DNA of 64,000 nucleotides from Blepharisma stoltei. Taxonomy: Eukaryota > Ciliophora > Heterotrichea > Heterotrichida > Blepharismidae. The stretch lies in assembly GCA_914767885.1 (NCBI GenBank), contig CAJZBQ010000024.1, forward strand, positions 744,001-808,000, written 5' to 3'. This document shows positions 1-11,609 of this stretch, in pieces. Positions within the stretch are counted from its first letter, which is position 1. The number at the start of each line of letters is the position of its first letter. Made by a program: the position numbers and the translations under genes. Below the pieces are notes generated by a model, which did no database searches, was not told the origin of the DNA, and worked only from the letters and a program-made list of their open reading frames with translations.

Positions 1-3000
1 TCCAATGACCATAAACAAGCAACACATTTTTAAGATAAGCAAAATGTGATATCGAGAGCTCTGCATAATTTTTAGCCTCACTTTCTTCTTTTCCAGTAAT
101 CCCCACACCTATATCTGCTTCTTGGAGCATCGAGATATCGCTGCTTCCATCTCCAATAGCTAGTACTAACGGTTTAAATCCAAAGCTGGTCTTCAGCAAT
201 TTTACCACATCAGATTTATCTTTCGGCATCATTCCAGAAAAGCACACAAATTTAGCAGAGAATAGCAACGCCACAAAGAGTTTCCTTGTTTTGTTATCTT
301 GTACAGCAGCTCGAAAGGAAACTCTATCACAAGACATAACAAAATCTACTTGGCTTGGATTGAATTCTCCCAGATTGATGTCTTCAAAGGATATCCCAAT
401 TCTTGAGAATTTCCTAAACACAATTGGCTTGTTTGGCTGAGTTCCTTTTCTTGTTTGTGATCTATCTTCATGTAGGGATTCTGAAGCATCTAAATGCTCA
501 CTTTCCTTAAGGCTGTCGTCTAGATCTCTGCCATTGGGGTCGTTGACTTCAAGGTCGCCGATGCTGTCTACCCTTTCGATTTCTCCAATTTTTGAATGAA
601 AAACGTAATTTTCTAAGCCTTTTTGTAGTGCTTTATATACTTGATGGGAGGCGCCCAAATTTTGAAGCTTAAAAATAGGTTCATTTTCAATTAGTTCACA
701 AGAGATTGCTGTGGAAATGCAAGAGTTTTCATTATCCCCGCTTGCCATTCATATTTTGATCCCTGCTTCTCTTAGATCACTTATTGCAGACTTTGTATCA
801 CTTAAAACGATATCTTCAATTCCAGCAATCCCTAAATACTCCAAATTGGCTTCTAAATCTTTATATGCGTTCTCGATCCTCAATGTTTGGTTTAACAGTG
901 AGTTTTTAGCTGCTTGGACTTTATTTTGGAAATCAGACAGCTCAAGCGCCGTAAGTTGTTTATAGGCTAACACCATTGTCCTAAGCCCCTGCTTGCCTAA
1001 CTGGTCTATTTGGTTGTTTATTGTATTTATTAGGTCAGTTTCCTTTTCAAAATATTCAAGCATCGAGAAATGTGACCCTTTTATATATAAAAATGCAGCT
1101 TCTTCGTCATTTTTCTTTACAATTATTTTAGATTGCTGAGTTTCAGGGTCGAATTCTCGGGAATCAATGATAGTAAACATAGAAGAATTCTCTGGGCCTT
1201 CAATTTCGACTTGGTCTGCCATTTTGTTGCGAAGAATATAGCCAAGGCGAGCTGCACCTTCAGCTAAAGCAATTTCATCAGCTGATGGGCCGTAATATTT
1301 ATTCCATTGAATTGTTAAGGAATTGCACATTGCTAAGCATCTGATAAAATTGGTCTTAAGAGAGCCAGAGTTTTCTTTTTCAAGGGATTTTCGGAGCCTT
1401 TCAAAAGAGTTGTCACATTGAGGGGATGGGTCTTGGTCATATCCTTCTCTATATGTATGTTTGGTAGAAAATGGAACTTCAGTAAGGTTTTTCTGTCTTC
1501 CATCATCAGAAACTGCTGAAAGACGGTTTTCAAGGGTATCTGAAGGAGATTCATCATCAACGTATTCTTCAAGTCCTACAAAGCAGGCTTTAAGCATGAG
1601 CTGGTTTTCAGTCAAAGTTCCAGTCTTATCAGTGATTACATATTCCACTTGCCCCAAGTTTTCATTGACATTGGTAGACTTAAACTCAACGTTTCCACAC
1701 ATTTGGTACGAAATCAGCTTGCTTTGGAAAAGCCTAATAAAATCCATCACCACAAATAGCGAAATTGGGAAAATATTGCTATAAAGGATCAGGTATACGA
1801 CTAGAGCCTCAAGGAAGTGGTAATTTCCAAAGTCACTTTCAGAGGCATAGTAATAGAGGAACAAAGAAATGATAACTAGAATAATTTCAAAGGCCAAGAT
1901 ATATACCACCCATTTGTTGAGCAGCTTTTCGAGCTTGCTGGTTTTTCGTAATTGATTTCTGATATTCATCTGAATTTTGCAATTTTCTCCAGCGTATACT
2001 ACAAATCCTAGTGCCCATGTTGTATTTTTAAGTACTGAGCCTCTCATCAGCAAATGTTTAATTTGTATTTCAATTCCTTTGGGATGCCCAGCCAAAATCA
2101 TTAGCCCTTGGAAACTCAAAGAAATAAAATGATGACGTTGACGGAAATTGGACTCCGAGGCAACACCTCCTGATGGAGCAGTGGACCGGTGAGAGAGATG
2201 GCGAAATGCGCCTTTAGGGCTCAAGTAGACTGTCTCAATGGAAAGCTTGCCGAAGCAGGGTGTTTTGTTTCTCCCCCGAAGGTTTTCCCTGTCCCTGCCA
2301 GATGGGCTAGACAGGTTTTGCCTACCACATGGTCTTTCCTCATCGGGACCATCGGGACGCTCGCAAGAAGTGGCTCTGCCCAGGAAGAGCTAATCTCCTG
2401 GACAGGTAGTTCAGGCTGGAAATCCAAAATGGCGTCATGCCATTTTTGAAGCCGAGACGGGGCGTATGGTCAGCGCCTGCAGGAGTGCTTATGGCCGGAT
2501 ACTAAATATTCTTAATCTTAATCTTGGAAGCTCAAGACATCTCTATTGGCTTCTTCCACTTTGACCGACCCATACATTTTTTCAAGCTTTACGCCTAAGT
2601 CAGCTCCTCCACTTAAAAATTTTTGTGTCTCAGATAAAGCTTGCCTTTCTATGAGGTTTCCATTTCCCAACACACTTGTGGTATCAATATAAATATTACA
2701 AGACTCATTACTGCAGGCTAATAAAACCATGTCGGCAGGCACTGTTTCTCCATCATTTACAAGCACAAACATGCCGACTTCGAGGTCTCCTGACTTGATT
2801 TTTTCAAAAGTGACGCCATTCCAATGGAGGTATTCTACTGAGTTAACTTTAATGTCTTCTTTATGTCTATTATAGTCATCTTTAGCTTCTTTTATAAAGG
2901 ACAGGCAGATTAAAAAGGCTAGCGGAGCTATTGTGGTTCATGGGTCAACTGGATTGAGGTCTCAAGGTATAAGTTGAAGAACTGATATAAACAAGAATCA

Positions 3001-3165
3001 AATATTGGGCAATCGCTGAAATTGCTCAAAAAGGTTTCTTGGAATGATAGTGAAAAAATTATAGCGGGCAGATATAACTGTATTGCTAGGGAATATGCTG
3101 GAAGGGTGGCCGTTTGAACCGTCGACTAATATTTCACTCCAGTTAACTTCTTCAGGATTAAGCAT
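1..3165 (-). CDS. P4-type ATPase (phospholipid flippase), 3' end outside window
   Basis: Starts at ATG 3165. The N-terminal P4 signature (ISARYNFFTIIPRNLFEQF, then membrane segment 1 and a KEAKDDYNRHKED-like stretch) lies at about 2870-3080. The phosphorylation motif DKTGTLTENQ is near 1615-1645 and a GDGSSD hinge near 140-160. Known role of the family: flipping aminophospholipids to the cytosolic leaflet, usually with a CDC50 partner. Three TGA codons in the first 100 residues fall where Trp is expected. The frame is broken by a 416-bp GC-rich insertion (2120-2535); joining the flanking repeats gives DVLSFQGLMILAG and restores the frame. Two motifs differ from the consensus: SGDN where TGDK is usual, and GDGSSD for GDGAND. 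The C-terminal membrane half is not in the window. Confidence 0.93.
2120..2535 (+). mobile_element. SINE-like insertion R1 in the P4-ATPase exon
   Basis: GC-rich relative to its AT-rich surroundings and lacking inverted termini. It is flanked by a 13-bp imperfect direct repeat CTTGGAA(A/G)CTCAA (2107-2119 and 2523-2535) that contains no TA. The plus-strand left end reads AATAAAATGATGACG and the right end carries the tail TTCTTAATCTTAAT. Removing one repeat plus the insert restores the ATPase frame. Inference: a retroposed short element that has become an IES. Confidence 0.7.
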
Positions 3166-3251
3166 ATTTATTATGAGACTCGTTATTCACTATTTTCGAA
3201 TTTTCAACATATTCTTCGAATTAAAACGCATAAGAATTATTGAATAATTTA

Positions 3252-3795
3252 CTCCCCCCCATCCTTGATCGAACGATTGACTGTAAAAATTCCTAAAAAG
3301 TGGGGAAATTAACCCCCATCCTTGATCGAACTATTTTTATATCATGCAAATTTTTATATATATAAAAATATATTAGTTATCAAAAGCTTGGGAAGATGTA
3401 CCTAATAAAGTTGCTTTCAGAGCTTTGAAACGACAAAAAGCTGAGGAATCAACCATCCGAAGCGATTTAGTCATCAACCTAGGCTTAAAAACTCAATAAT
3501 CTAATAAAATAGAGATTCTTTAAAAATTAAAAAAAAAAAAAAAATAAATTTTAATTCAATAAAATTTATATAGTTTAAAAGGGTAACTAATAAATCAAAA
3601 TATTAAAAATTGATATTTTATGAAATTAATTCAATATTTTGCTCTAAAAATAATTATTAAATACTCTTAGCCCTCTTATTTAACAGTAAATAAAAAACAA
3701 TATATATATAATTTTTTTTCCCAAAACAAATTTTTTAACCACCATCCTTGATCGAACGATGGCGAGTCGTTCGATCAAGGATGGGGGGGCAGTTA
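3252..3795. mobile_element. MITE, GATCGAACG terminal family
   Basis: Bounded by TTA (3249-3251 and 3793-3795). The left end has two direct copies of the terminal motif CCATCCTTGATCGAAC (from 3260 and 3313). The right end is a hairpin of the same motif (3740-3788). Positions 3383-3499 keep a 38-codon frame (KAWEDVPNKVAF...). It fills the spacer between Sec62 and the P4-ATPase. Related copies lie at 9497-10068 and 49436-49971. Confidence 0.85.
3383..3499 (+). pseudogene. possible Pogo-like transposase C-terminal remnant inside MITE
   Basis: An open stretch KAWEDVPNKVAF... runs to TAA at 3497-3499. Pogo/Tigger transposases often end their DDE domain with an AW..V....I..CF-like segment, which this resembles weakly. 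The same stretch is recognisable with indels at about 9634-9750 and, on the minus strand, at about 49740-49860. Homology cannot be proved from so short a piece. Confidence 0.35.
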
Positions 3796-3899
3796 GGAAA
3801 ATTATGGAAAATTATTATCCATCTTGAGAATTCGAAAATTGAGATTAAAACAAGAAGAAAGATTAATATTTTTTATGAAAATAGAGAGAATAAGCTTAC

Positions 3900-5060
3900 T
3901 TAATATTCCTCATCTTCCATATGAAAACCTCCAGCTACTTCTTCATTGAGCACGTCATCATATTTTCTGTAATTCGGAATTCCTGCTATTTGTGTAGAAT
4001 TCGATAAAATTTTTTCTTCACCCCAGTTAACCAAATCTTTAATCCCTCCAACTGTGACTTCTTGGATATGTTCAAAAGTATCAGGATATAAATAAAAATA
4101 AGTCCCGGCACTTATGAATATAAGGAAAAATAAAATCCTGAAGGTTAGATCACAGCAGGAAATTCCACGTTTTCTGTAAAAATAAATAGGAGAAAGTGTT
4201 TCCCAGAATCCAGCCTATATAGAAATTTACTCTGTCATCGTACATGTTAGGGAAAATCCAAAATTCAATACCGAAAATAAATAATAAGCCGAATACTATG
4301 TATCGAATCAGGGTTACTCCGAGAATTAAGCATAAAAGAATAACAGATAAATACCATAAGCCTAATTTTGCCCAGATTGGCCAGATAGGGAAGCAGCAGG
4401 CTAAAATAACGCCGATAACTAAAAACATTAGTAAAGGAGCCTGCCACCATTTCTTCTTACTCTCTTTTTATTTTTTTATAATTTAATATGGGATTTTCCC
4501 ATAAATGATGCTATTTTGGCCTTGATTTTCCCACTGGGAAAATTTTTTGGTTTGACCAAACCATATGGTACTGGCCGAGTCAAAAAATTTTTTCAGTGGG
4601 AAAATTAAGGCCAAAACAACGCCATCCACAGGAAATTGCAATACAATTTTTCCTCTGTCAAAAATGTCTAAATACGATTAATTATTTATAAAGATTTAGC
4701 TACCTTCTCGCTTCATAAATAAAAACCTTCTTTTTCAAATTTCCTAATCCTTGATGGGAAAAGATTCAAAGGAGTTTTTGATTGCTCATTTCTGAAGGCA
4801 GCTTCTACCCTTATAATTAACTTGTTTTCGACAAGTCTGCATATATTTTACTCATCTGCAAAGTCAGAAATATCTTTGGCATTGCTGAGATCTTTATTGT
4901 AATGTACCCATTCTTTGTTTTTGAATACACAAAGCATGAAGTCCTTGCCTTTGAAATATGTGACTTTTTTGCCTTGAAAGTTCGAAGTGCGCTCTCTGAG
5001 GCCTAGGCTTCTGATTTTACGACAGAGATGCAAAAGCTTCTCGGCATTTTGATCACTCAT
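3900..5060 (-). CDS. SEC62: Sec62, ER protein-translocation subunit
   Basis: Sec62 is a membrane subunit of the Sec61-Sec62-Sec63 post-translational translocon in the ER. The N-terminal cytosolic domain begins at ATG 5060 (MSDQNAEKLLHLCRKIRSLG). The membrane part is diagnostic: WWQAPLLMFLVIGVILACCF, PIWPIWAKLGLWYLSV and FWIFPNMYDDRAGFWETLSP. Introns: 4837-4851 (15 nt) and 4215-4230 (16 nt). The second resets the frame into a tail ending HMEDEEY-stop (3900-3902). Between the two domains (about 4460-4700) sits a palindromic element, and the exact join there is unresolved; a 16-nt intron GTAAAAAAATAAAAAG would form at its edge after excision. It precedes the P4-ATPase on the same strand. Confidence 0.9.
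4479..4643. repeat. palindromic IES in Sec62
   Basis: Inverted arms: TTTTGGCCTTGATTTTCCCA on the left and its near complement TGGGAAAATTAAGGCC on the right, converging on a centre near 4565. Likely TA boundaries are 4487 or 4478 on the left and 4642-4643 on the right. It separates the cytosolic and membrane parts of Sec62. The exact ends are uncertain because the neighbouring intron can be parsed more than one way. Confidence 0.65.
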
Positions 5061-5769
5061 TATATTATTTGTTTAAAAAATTATCACTAGAAAAGCTGAT
5101 ATCCAAAGTTTGTAAAAAAAACGCTTACTATGCTTTTGCTAAAGGCATTCTATTGCCAGCCTGTCTGGTAGCTGTATATTTTATAATAAAAATTAATATT
5201 TTCTAATTCGATGAAAATCTCCTAATGTAAAAGAGGAAGTAAATTATTTTTTATGATATTTTAAAAGCTGTGCTAAACTCCAATAAATATAATTATCGTT
5301 GCTCAGGGAATCCTTTAATGTGTCAGTAAACCATAATTTAGGTTTTATTTGAAGATTTGTGAAAAATAGAATAATGAATGCTATAATCTGAATAGACTAT
5401 GCAATCATAATCATAAACGCAGATGAAAAAGCAAGAAGTGATACTCTATAATCTTTCGTATCATTTTGCGCTGCATAAAGGCTTGCTCAAGCACCTTCAT
5501 TATGCAGTCTTTAGAATTCTGAATATGGATACTGCTCGTAATAAACTGAATAATGATTAAACTATTTATACCACTTGCATTCCAATAAAGCTTTGGCATT
5601 GTTGCGTATAATCTCTCATTGAGTGGTATTTATTTATATTTTGAATATGAATTCATTTTTTCTAAGGCTAAGCAATTAAGAATAAGGCCGATCTCTAGAG
5701 AACAGGTTACAATAAGCCTATTTTACTACCGATTAAGCTAAGGAGATTAAAATAATAATCTTATTAAGG
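5061..5769. other. AT-rich spacer, no supported gene
   Basis: Lies between the Sec62 start and the PPR stop. A 62-72 codon minus-strand frame (5599 to about 5381) with TGA as Trp exists but shows no domain, signal or neighbour support. I see no inverted termini here. Confidence 0.5.
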
Positions 5770-8700
5770 CTACATTATAATATTATAGCTCCTTTCCCCA
5801 AGAGCAGCTCTTTTAAACCCATTATTCTTCCTCACAGGAGCAGGGCCATTATTTTCTCCATATCTATCTTTTGACGTATATTCAGTCTCAATCCCTTTCA
5901 TCATCATTTTTTCTTTTATTTCTGCAGCCCATTGGATTTTCACTTTATCTTTTGAATGGTGAAGATTTTTCAATAAATTATTATAAACGTCTTCAGCCAG
6001 TCTTACATTTAATGCAAAGCTATCATTTGCGATTCTATATGCTGCATCAAGTTGTCTAGCATAGACACAGCCATTAACAAGGGTGTTAAAAGTGACTTTA
6101 TCTCCTTTGACTCCGTTATTTTTCATATCTTGATAAATTTCTAATGCTTTATGGATCTGTTTAGATCTAATACAAGCTTGTAATAAGCAGGTATATACGA
6201 TCATTCCTGGGGCGACTTTTACTTTTTTCATATCTTCTAACACGTCTAAAGCTTTATTCACTTGCTTATTTTTTCCATATAGCTTGATTAAAATAGAAAA
6301 CGTCACATTGCTTGGTTTTATTCCAAGATTCTGCATATCTAAATATAGATTTTGTGCGAGTTCGGAGTTTCCTGACTTCGCGCAGCCGTCTAATAAAGAG
6401 TTATAGAGGACCTCGTCAGCTTGAATATTGTGGTTTTTCATCTCATTCATTATCCCTATAGCTTTTTCGATCTCGCCTGACTTGCAGAAGCCTTTAATCA
6501 TGGTAGAAAATGAAATTAAATCAGGAGCCATTAGTTTTTGCATTTCTTCAAATAATTTGGAAGCAACTTCCATATCTTCACATCTCACAGCGCAGTCTAA
6601 TAATGAGTTATAAGTTACATTATTTGGCTGAACTGTCAAGTCTGCTTTCATAGTCGAAAACACTTCAAGAGCTTTCGATAAATCTTGGGACTTTGAAAAT
6701 CCCTTAATCATTGTTGTGTATAATATCGTGTTCAGGGCAATGCCTTCTTCTTGCATTGTACTAAATACTTTTTCAGCTGTCTCAATTTCACCTGACTTTA
6801 CACAAGCGTCTAATAACTCCCCCTCTTTAAATCGGAACAAAATCCTTTCAATTAAAGGCTATAAAAATATTTTATTAAAATTTTTAAAAAATTAGTTAAA
6901 AATATCTATAGCGAAATTTTTTTAAAAATAAATTCTAAAATTTTTAAAATCTTTAAAATTAAGCGCAATACTTTGAATTTTAATTTATTTTTATTAGAAT
7001 TTAATTCAAAAAATTAATCGATTTTGTTTAAAAACTATTTAAATAACATTCTACAGCAATTGCTCATTAAATGAGGTCAAAACTAATTATATATTAGTAT
7101 TTTCATCTCTAAAGTTTTCCTTTTGATATAAAATTTGGTTCCAATTTAAAGAAGAGCTAAAGCACCCAAAAAATCAAAATTTTATCTATATTTTGTTCCA
7201 ATTTAAAAGGGGGGGAGTAAGCACCCATAAGTGACATCATTTGGCTTGAGGTTGAGCACCTTCATTTCTTCAAATGCAGATAATGCATTTTTCATCATAT
7301 TAGCTTGTCCATAAGCTTTTATCATAATCCCATATGTAATTGAGCTTGGCTGGACCCCATTTCCATGCATTTTTTTGAAAATTTCTTTTGCTTTAGCTAA
7401 GTCGCCGAATCTTACACAAGCGTCTATAAGACAGTTATATAAAATTTCATCAGGCTTTGACTCACAATTTTCTAAAAGTTTAAAAGCTCTATCAAGCTCC
7501 GCAGTGCATTGTTCGCCTTTGATGCCTTTAACAAGTGTGGAATACGTAAAATTGTCAGGGCAAACTCCCATGCTTTGCATTTCTTCTAGAATGTCCCATG
7601 CTAGACTCATTTTGTTTGTCTTCACACATGCATCCATTAAGGAGTTATAAGTGACTTCATTGGGTTTTAGGCTATTTTCTTTCATTTCTTTGAGGATTTC
7701 AAAAGCTTTTTCAAGCTGCTTTGTCTGTCCGAAGCCTTTGATTAAAGTGTTATATACCATTTTTACTAGCTTATAAACTTATTCACAGGGCTGCTATGTA
7801 TATTTTTTATTAAAAACTCTTTAGAGGCTTTATATTTATTTGGGAAAAATTGATTAAAAATAAATAGGAAATTTCATCAGGTTTAGATGATGAAATTTTC
7901 ATTTCTGTGAAAAGTTCTAAAGCTTTATCAAGTCTTTTAGCGCTTACACAAGTGTCTAATAAACAATTATAGAGAATAACGTCTGGGATTACTGCTGAAT
8001 TTCCTTTAAGCTCAGTAAGAAGCTCGAAAGCTCGAATTAAATCAGCATTTTCCCCTTCAGATTTAATGCCTTTTATTAGTGTAGAATAAGGGCTACATGT
8101 CTTTTCCCTTTAGAAGCATTTCTCTTGTTGGTATTCCCTGCGTAGTTTGTTTGGGATATTTTTCTCATCAGATTTTTGATCGAAAATAATTATTGCCAAG
8201 CAAATACCTCACAGAGAAAAGTTTAGAACGAATTGTGCCGAGTAATATCTACGAATAGAAAAACGATTAAAAGATTTATTACGTAGAATAAGTAAAGTTG
8301 TCAGGGATGGCACCATTGGCTTTCATTTCATCAAGAAATGCCCATGCTTGATCCATTCTGCCGCTTTTTACACAAGCATCAATTAAGGAATTGAAAGATT
8401 CTAAGGTCGGTTTTACATTATGAGTAATCATACTTGTATAAACAGACAAGGATAAAGGAAGCCTTAAAGTCTTGGCACAGCAATCGAGGACTGCATTGTA
8501 GACAGAAATATCTGGGGTTATTCCAGATGTTTCAATATCTTTTAGAAGTTGGTAGGCTTTATCAATCTGATGGGATTTTGTTAGAAAATTAATTTTCTTG
8601 ATGTAGAATTTGGTTGCTAACTTTGCAATTGATAAAACCAATATTTATATTTTTTAAATAAATTTACGAGCCATTTTTAAATTGTACTTAAAAAATATAA

Positions 8701-8962
8701 AAAGAATTCTATATAAATTAATGAAGGAAAAAAATCTATTGGGGAAGGGTAAGTTTTCTTCTGATTCTTCTATAGGCTTTTCAATCTTTTCCACTCTTAC
8801 GGTGGATTCATATATTTGGGATAGGCTTGGCTCTGATGGTTTTGACTCCGTTGCATAAAAGGCTAAAAATAAATAACCAAGTACAAAGCACATTATTCCA
8901 AGGAGTTCAGGAATATACGGAGCAATAAGATCAGAAAAGGACGATATAACTTCGCTTGACAT
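5770..8962 (-). CDS. pentatricopeptide repeat (PPR) protein with N-terminal hydrophobic segment
   Basis: After removal of four IESs the reading frame is 2403 nt (800 residues plus stop), divisible by three. From about residue 100 to the tail it is a run of 35-residue PPR motifs of the type VTYNSLMDACVKTNKMSLAWDILEEM; I count at least fifteen. PPR proteins bind RNA base by base, mostly in mitochondria. The first exon (8716-8962) codes for MSSEVISSF... with a strong hydrophobic segment (LLGIMCFVLGYLFLAFYA), which could anchor the protein or act in targeting. Its link to the repeats depends on the weakest join (8644-8715). If that join is wrong, 8716-8962 is a separate small membrane-protein gene. 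No mini-introns were needed. Confidence 0.88.
6816..7219. mobile_element. MITE, TTTAAATTGGAAC family, in PPR exon
   Basis: Flanked by TAA. Left end CTCCCCCTCTTTAAATCGG (hairpin form), right end two direct copies of TTCCAATTTAAA then GGGGGGGAG. Excision joins DVTYGCL to LDACVKSG in frame. 404 bp. Confidence 0.9.
7755..7866. other. short IES (112 bp) in PPR exon
   Basis: TA-bounded, AT-rich and unique in this window. Excision joins KPDEIS to YNTLIKGF in the middle of a PPR motif. Confidence 0.85.
8091..8292. other. IES (202 bp) with 10-bp direct repeats in PPR exon
   Basis: Flanked by perfect GTAGAATAAG repeats (8081-8090 and 8283-8292), so the codons for TYST occur on both sides. Excision gives DNFTYSTLIKGIK, a typical PPR sequence. 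No inverted termini are seen. Confidence 0.88.
8644..8715. other. probable short IES (72 bp) near PPR 5' end
   Basis: TA to TA excision joins RFFSFINL to LVLSIAKLATKF without stop and keeps the whole gene in frame. It is inferred from frame only, with no paralog to compare. Confidence 0.5.
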
Positions 8963-9496
8963 TTTAATTTTAAATTATGAAGAATTTTAAATATGAAATT
9001 AAAATGGACGTTAAAGAAAAATGGAGCTCAAAAACATTAGAAATAAGTAAAAATAAAGGTCTTGGCCCTAAAAAAGTATATTTGGGGAATTAAATTAATT
9101 TTTAAACATTGGATAAATATACCACTATAATTTAGAAACAAATTTTTTATTAATTTTATATTGTTTTAATAATTGAATTGAGAGACAGGTATTTAAAAAA
9201 ATCCTATAAATATGAAAAACATTTTTTATAGAGACTGTTCTAAATAAAATGCCTGCAATATTTACAAGATATATTAATAAGAATTGATATAGAGTAGCAT
9301 GAGAAATGCACAAGTGCCTGTTCAAAGCCTCTATATAGTTAATTATAATATTTATAGCATTTAAACAATTGCAAATTCATAAATGAAGAGCACAATAATC
9401 GTTATTAAAAATAATCAAATATATGATTTATTTCCTAGTTGCATATTTAACTGATGATTTTATGTGCTAAATATTTATTTCACTCAGAAATATTAA
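8963..9496. other. AT-rich spacer, no supported gene
   Basis: Separates the PPR start from the MITE. Only short frames without recognisable features occur (a 66-codon minus-strand frame at 9125-9325 and a 29-codon plus-strand frame near 9004). Confidence 0.5.
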
Positions 9497-10068
9497 CTCC
9501 CCCCCCCAATCCTTGATCGAACGACTGACTGTAAAAATTCCTAAAAATTGGGGAAATTAAACCCCATCCTTGATCGAACGATTTTGATATCATGCAAATT
9601 TTTGTATATATAAAAATATATTAGTTATCAAAAGCTGGGAAGATGTACCTAATGAAAGTTGTTTTCAGAGCTTTCAGACGACAGAAAGCTGCGAAATCAA
9701 CCATCCGAAGTGATTTAGTCATCAACCTAGGCTTAAAAGCTTAATAATCTAAAAATAGAGATTCTTTAAAATTTAAATAAAAAAAAAACTTTAATTCAAT
9801 AAGGAACAAATTAAAATTTATACACTTTAAAAGGGTTAATAATAAATCAAAATATTAAAAATTGGTATTTTATGAAATTAATTCAATTTTTTGTTGTAAA
9901 AATAATTATTAAATACTCTTAACCTTCTTATTTAAAAGTAAATAAAAACAATTTATATATAGCTTTTTTATTTTATATATAAATTTTTTTTTCCAAAACA
10001 ATTTTTTTTAACCCCCATCCTTTGATCGAACGATGGCGAGTCGTTCGATCAAGGATGGGGGGTAGTAA
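9497..10068. mobile_element. MITE, GATCGAACG family, intergenic copy
   Basis: TAA-bounded (9494-9496 and 10066-10068), about 570 bp. Same layout as 3252-3795: two direct terminal motifs at the left, a hairpin at the right, and the same interior with the degraded KAW..V frame (1-nt deletion). Confidence 0.88.
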
Positions 10069-10418
10069 GAAAATTTGTAATTATAATTTTTAAGCTATTT
10101 ATTAAAACATAGATTTCTAGAGTCTTCATTTTTATATAAGAAAAATCAATTAATCTCATCTTAGAATTTTTATTATAGATTCTAACTAAGAAACCTGAAA
10201 TCAAACTTATACCTAAATCAATAGATAATTATAAACATGCTCTTAATTTTTATCGTTTTATTGTAAGAATACTCTTCTAACTCCACTTATCTGTTGGCAT
10301 CTATTATTAAACAGCTATGAAGATCAGCATTCCTGTCAAAAATTTCATTATTACCCTTGTTCTATCACTATGCTCTCTTAACTTATTTTTCACTCGACAT
10401 TTGTCGAGATAATAATAA

Positions 10419-11609
10419 ATGGCTTCCAGCTGCCTATTCTTTATTTCATTATTTTTAATCATCTCAGCCCAAGAAGACTCCGAAATAATCGAATACGATT
10501 CCATTGGAACTCTTAGCCAATACCTCAATTTTGACCAATTTTCTCCTTCACCACTAAATGACGCGTCTTGTCCATCTTATGCATGTAAGACGTCTAAAAT
10601 GACTTTTGATAAAAACCAATGCGTCTATTATGATGCAGCCGACAATGCTTATTATGCCAAAAAATGCTCAACAAAAGATACTCATTGCAACATCACTTTA
10701 AATGCAAACTCAGTCTGCATACCAGATCCGGAGCCAGATATTATACTAAACTACCCTGGAGAGTCCTGCAAGAGTAGTGATAATTGCTTTAATTCTTTCC
10801 CTTGTGTTAATAAAGTCTGTCAAGGCTTAAGCCAAGGAGAAAGCTGCAGCAATACTATTTTTTGTGATGTCGGGCTATATTGCAATACCCCAACAGCAGG
10901 CCAAAATGGGACCTGCCAAGCACAAATTGACATTGGAAAATCAGGCTGTTCGGTTGATTTTGACTGTGTAAACGGTGCTGGATGTAATGTTCTAACCCCA
11001 GGGTATTCCACTTCTAATGAGTGCATAGCTTATCATTCAATTCCGCCTCATCAAGCTGTTGGGACTTGTGATGTGCACTCTATGAGTGAGCTCTGTCAAT
11101 CTGAGTACTGTGAAAGCTTAAAAGGAGTCAATTATTGTACAAATTTACTTAACTCTACTCAAAAAATCCCTGTTAAATGCAATGCAAATACTCCGTGCTT
11201 ATCAGCAGCTGACGATTTCTTTGAAGCAGACCCTTTTCAAATAAATGATAATTGCGTCTGTGGGTTTAATAAAGACAGAACAGCATATTGTCCTATTTTC
11301 CCTGGCGATTCTCCAAGAGTAAAGCTTAGAATTCAGCAAGATAAATGGCTAAGCAGCACAAAAATTAATAGCTGCCATACAATTAGAAGATTTGCCCCAG
11401 AATGCCAAAAGCTATACTGGAATAGTGACGATTTTTATGCACTGGAGTATTATAGGGCGTATTCTATGTTGTTCCCATTCGTTCAGGATGCGCAAGATTG
11501 TATCCTTCAGACATTTTTCATAGATTATTATAATACCAAAAAGAGCTATAATGATGATGGTGCGGTCTCAATAGTGATTTCAGCGATATTATTAGGGTTT
11601 ATAATATAA
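10419..11609 (+). CDS. secreted or GPI-anchored Cys-rich protein, copy 1
   Basis: 396 residues, uninterrupted. Signal peptide MASSCLFFISLFLIISA. The long Cys-rich ectodomain has regularly spaced pairs such as GESCKSSDNC, CSNTIFCDVGLYC and CSVDFDCVNGAGC, with N-glycosylation sequons. A short uncharged hydrophobic C-terminus (VSIVISAILLGFII) fits a GPI signal. The next gene is a clear paralog. I do not recognise a named family; the paired-Cys pattern is common in ciliate surface proteins. It contains no in-frame TGA, so it also reads under the standard code. Confidence 0.85.
   Translation: MASSCLFFISLFLIISAQEDSEIIEYDSIGTLSQYLNFDQFSPSPLNDASCPSYACKTSKMTFDKNQCVYYDAADNAYYAKKCSTKDTHCNITLNANSVCIPDPEPDIILNYPGESCKSSDNCFNSFPCVNKVCQGLSQGESCSNTIFCDVGLYCNTPTAGQNGTCQAQIDIGKSGCSVDFDCVNGAGCNVLTPGYSTSNECIAYHSIPPHQAVGTCDVHSMSELCQSEYCESLKGVNYCTNLLNSTQKIPVKCNANTPCLSAADDFFEADPFQINDNCVCGFNKDRTAYCPIFPGDSPRVKLRIQQDKWLSSTKINSCHTIRRFAPECQKLYWNSDDFYALEYYRAYSMLFPFVQDAQDCILQTFFIDYYNTKKSYNDDGAVSIVISAILLGFII

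Noticed and set aside
6816-6840. Alternative PPR start MFRFKEGELL
   Set aside because: Those codons belong to the MITE terminus; excision continues the upstream PPR frame.
9125-9325. 66-codon minus-strand frame
   Set aside because: AT-rich spacer, no domain, neighbour or paralog support.
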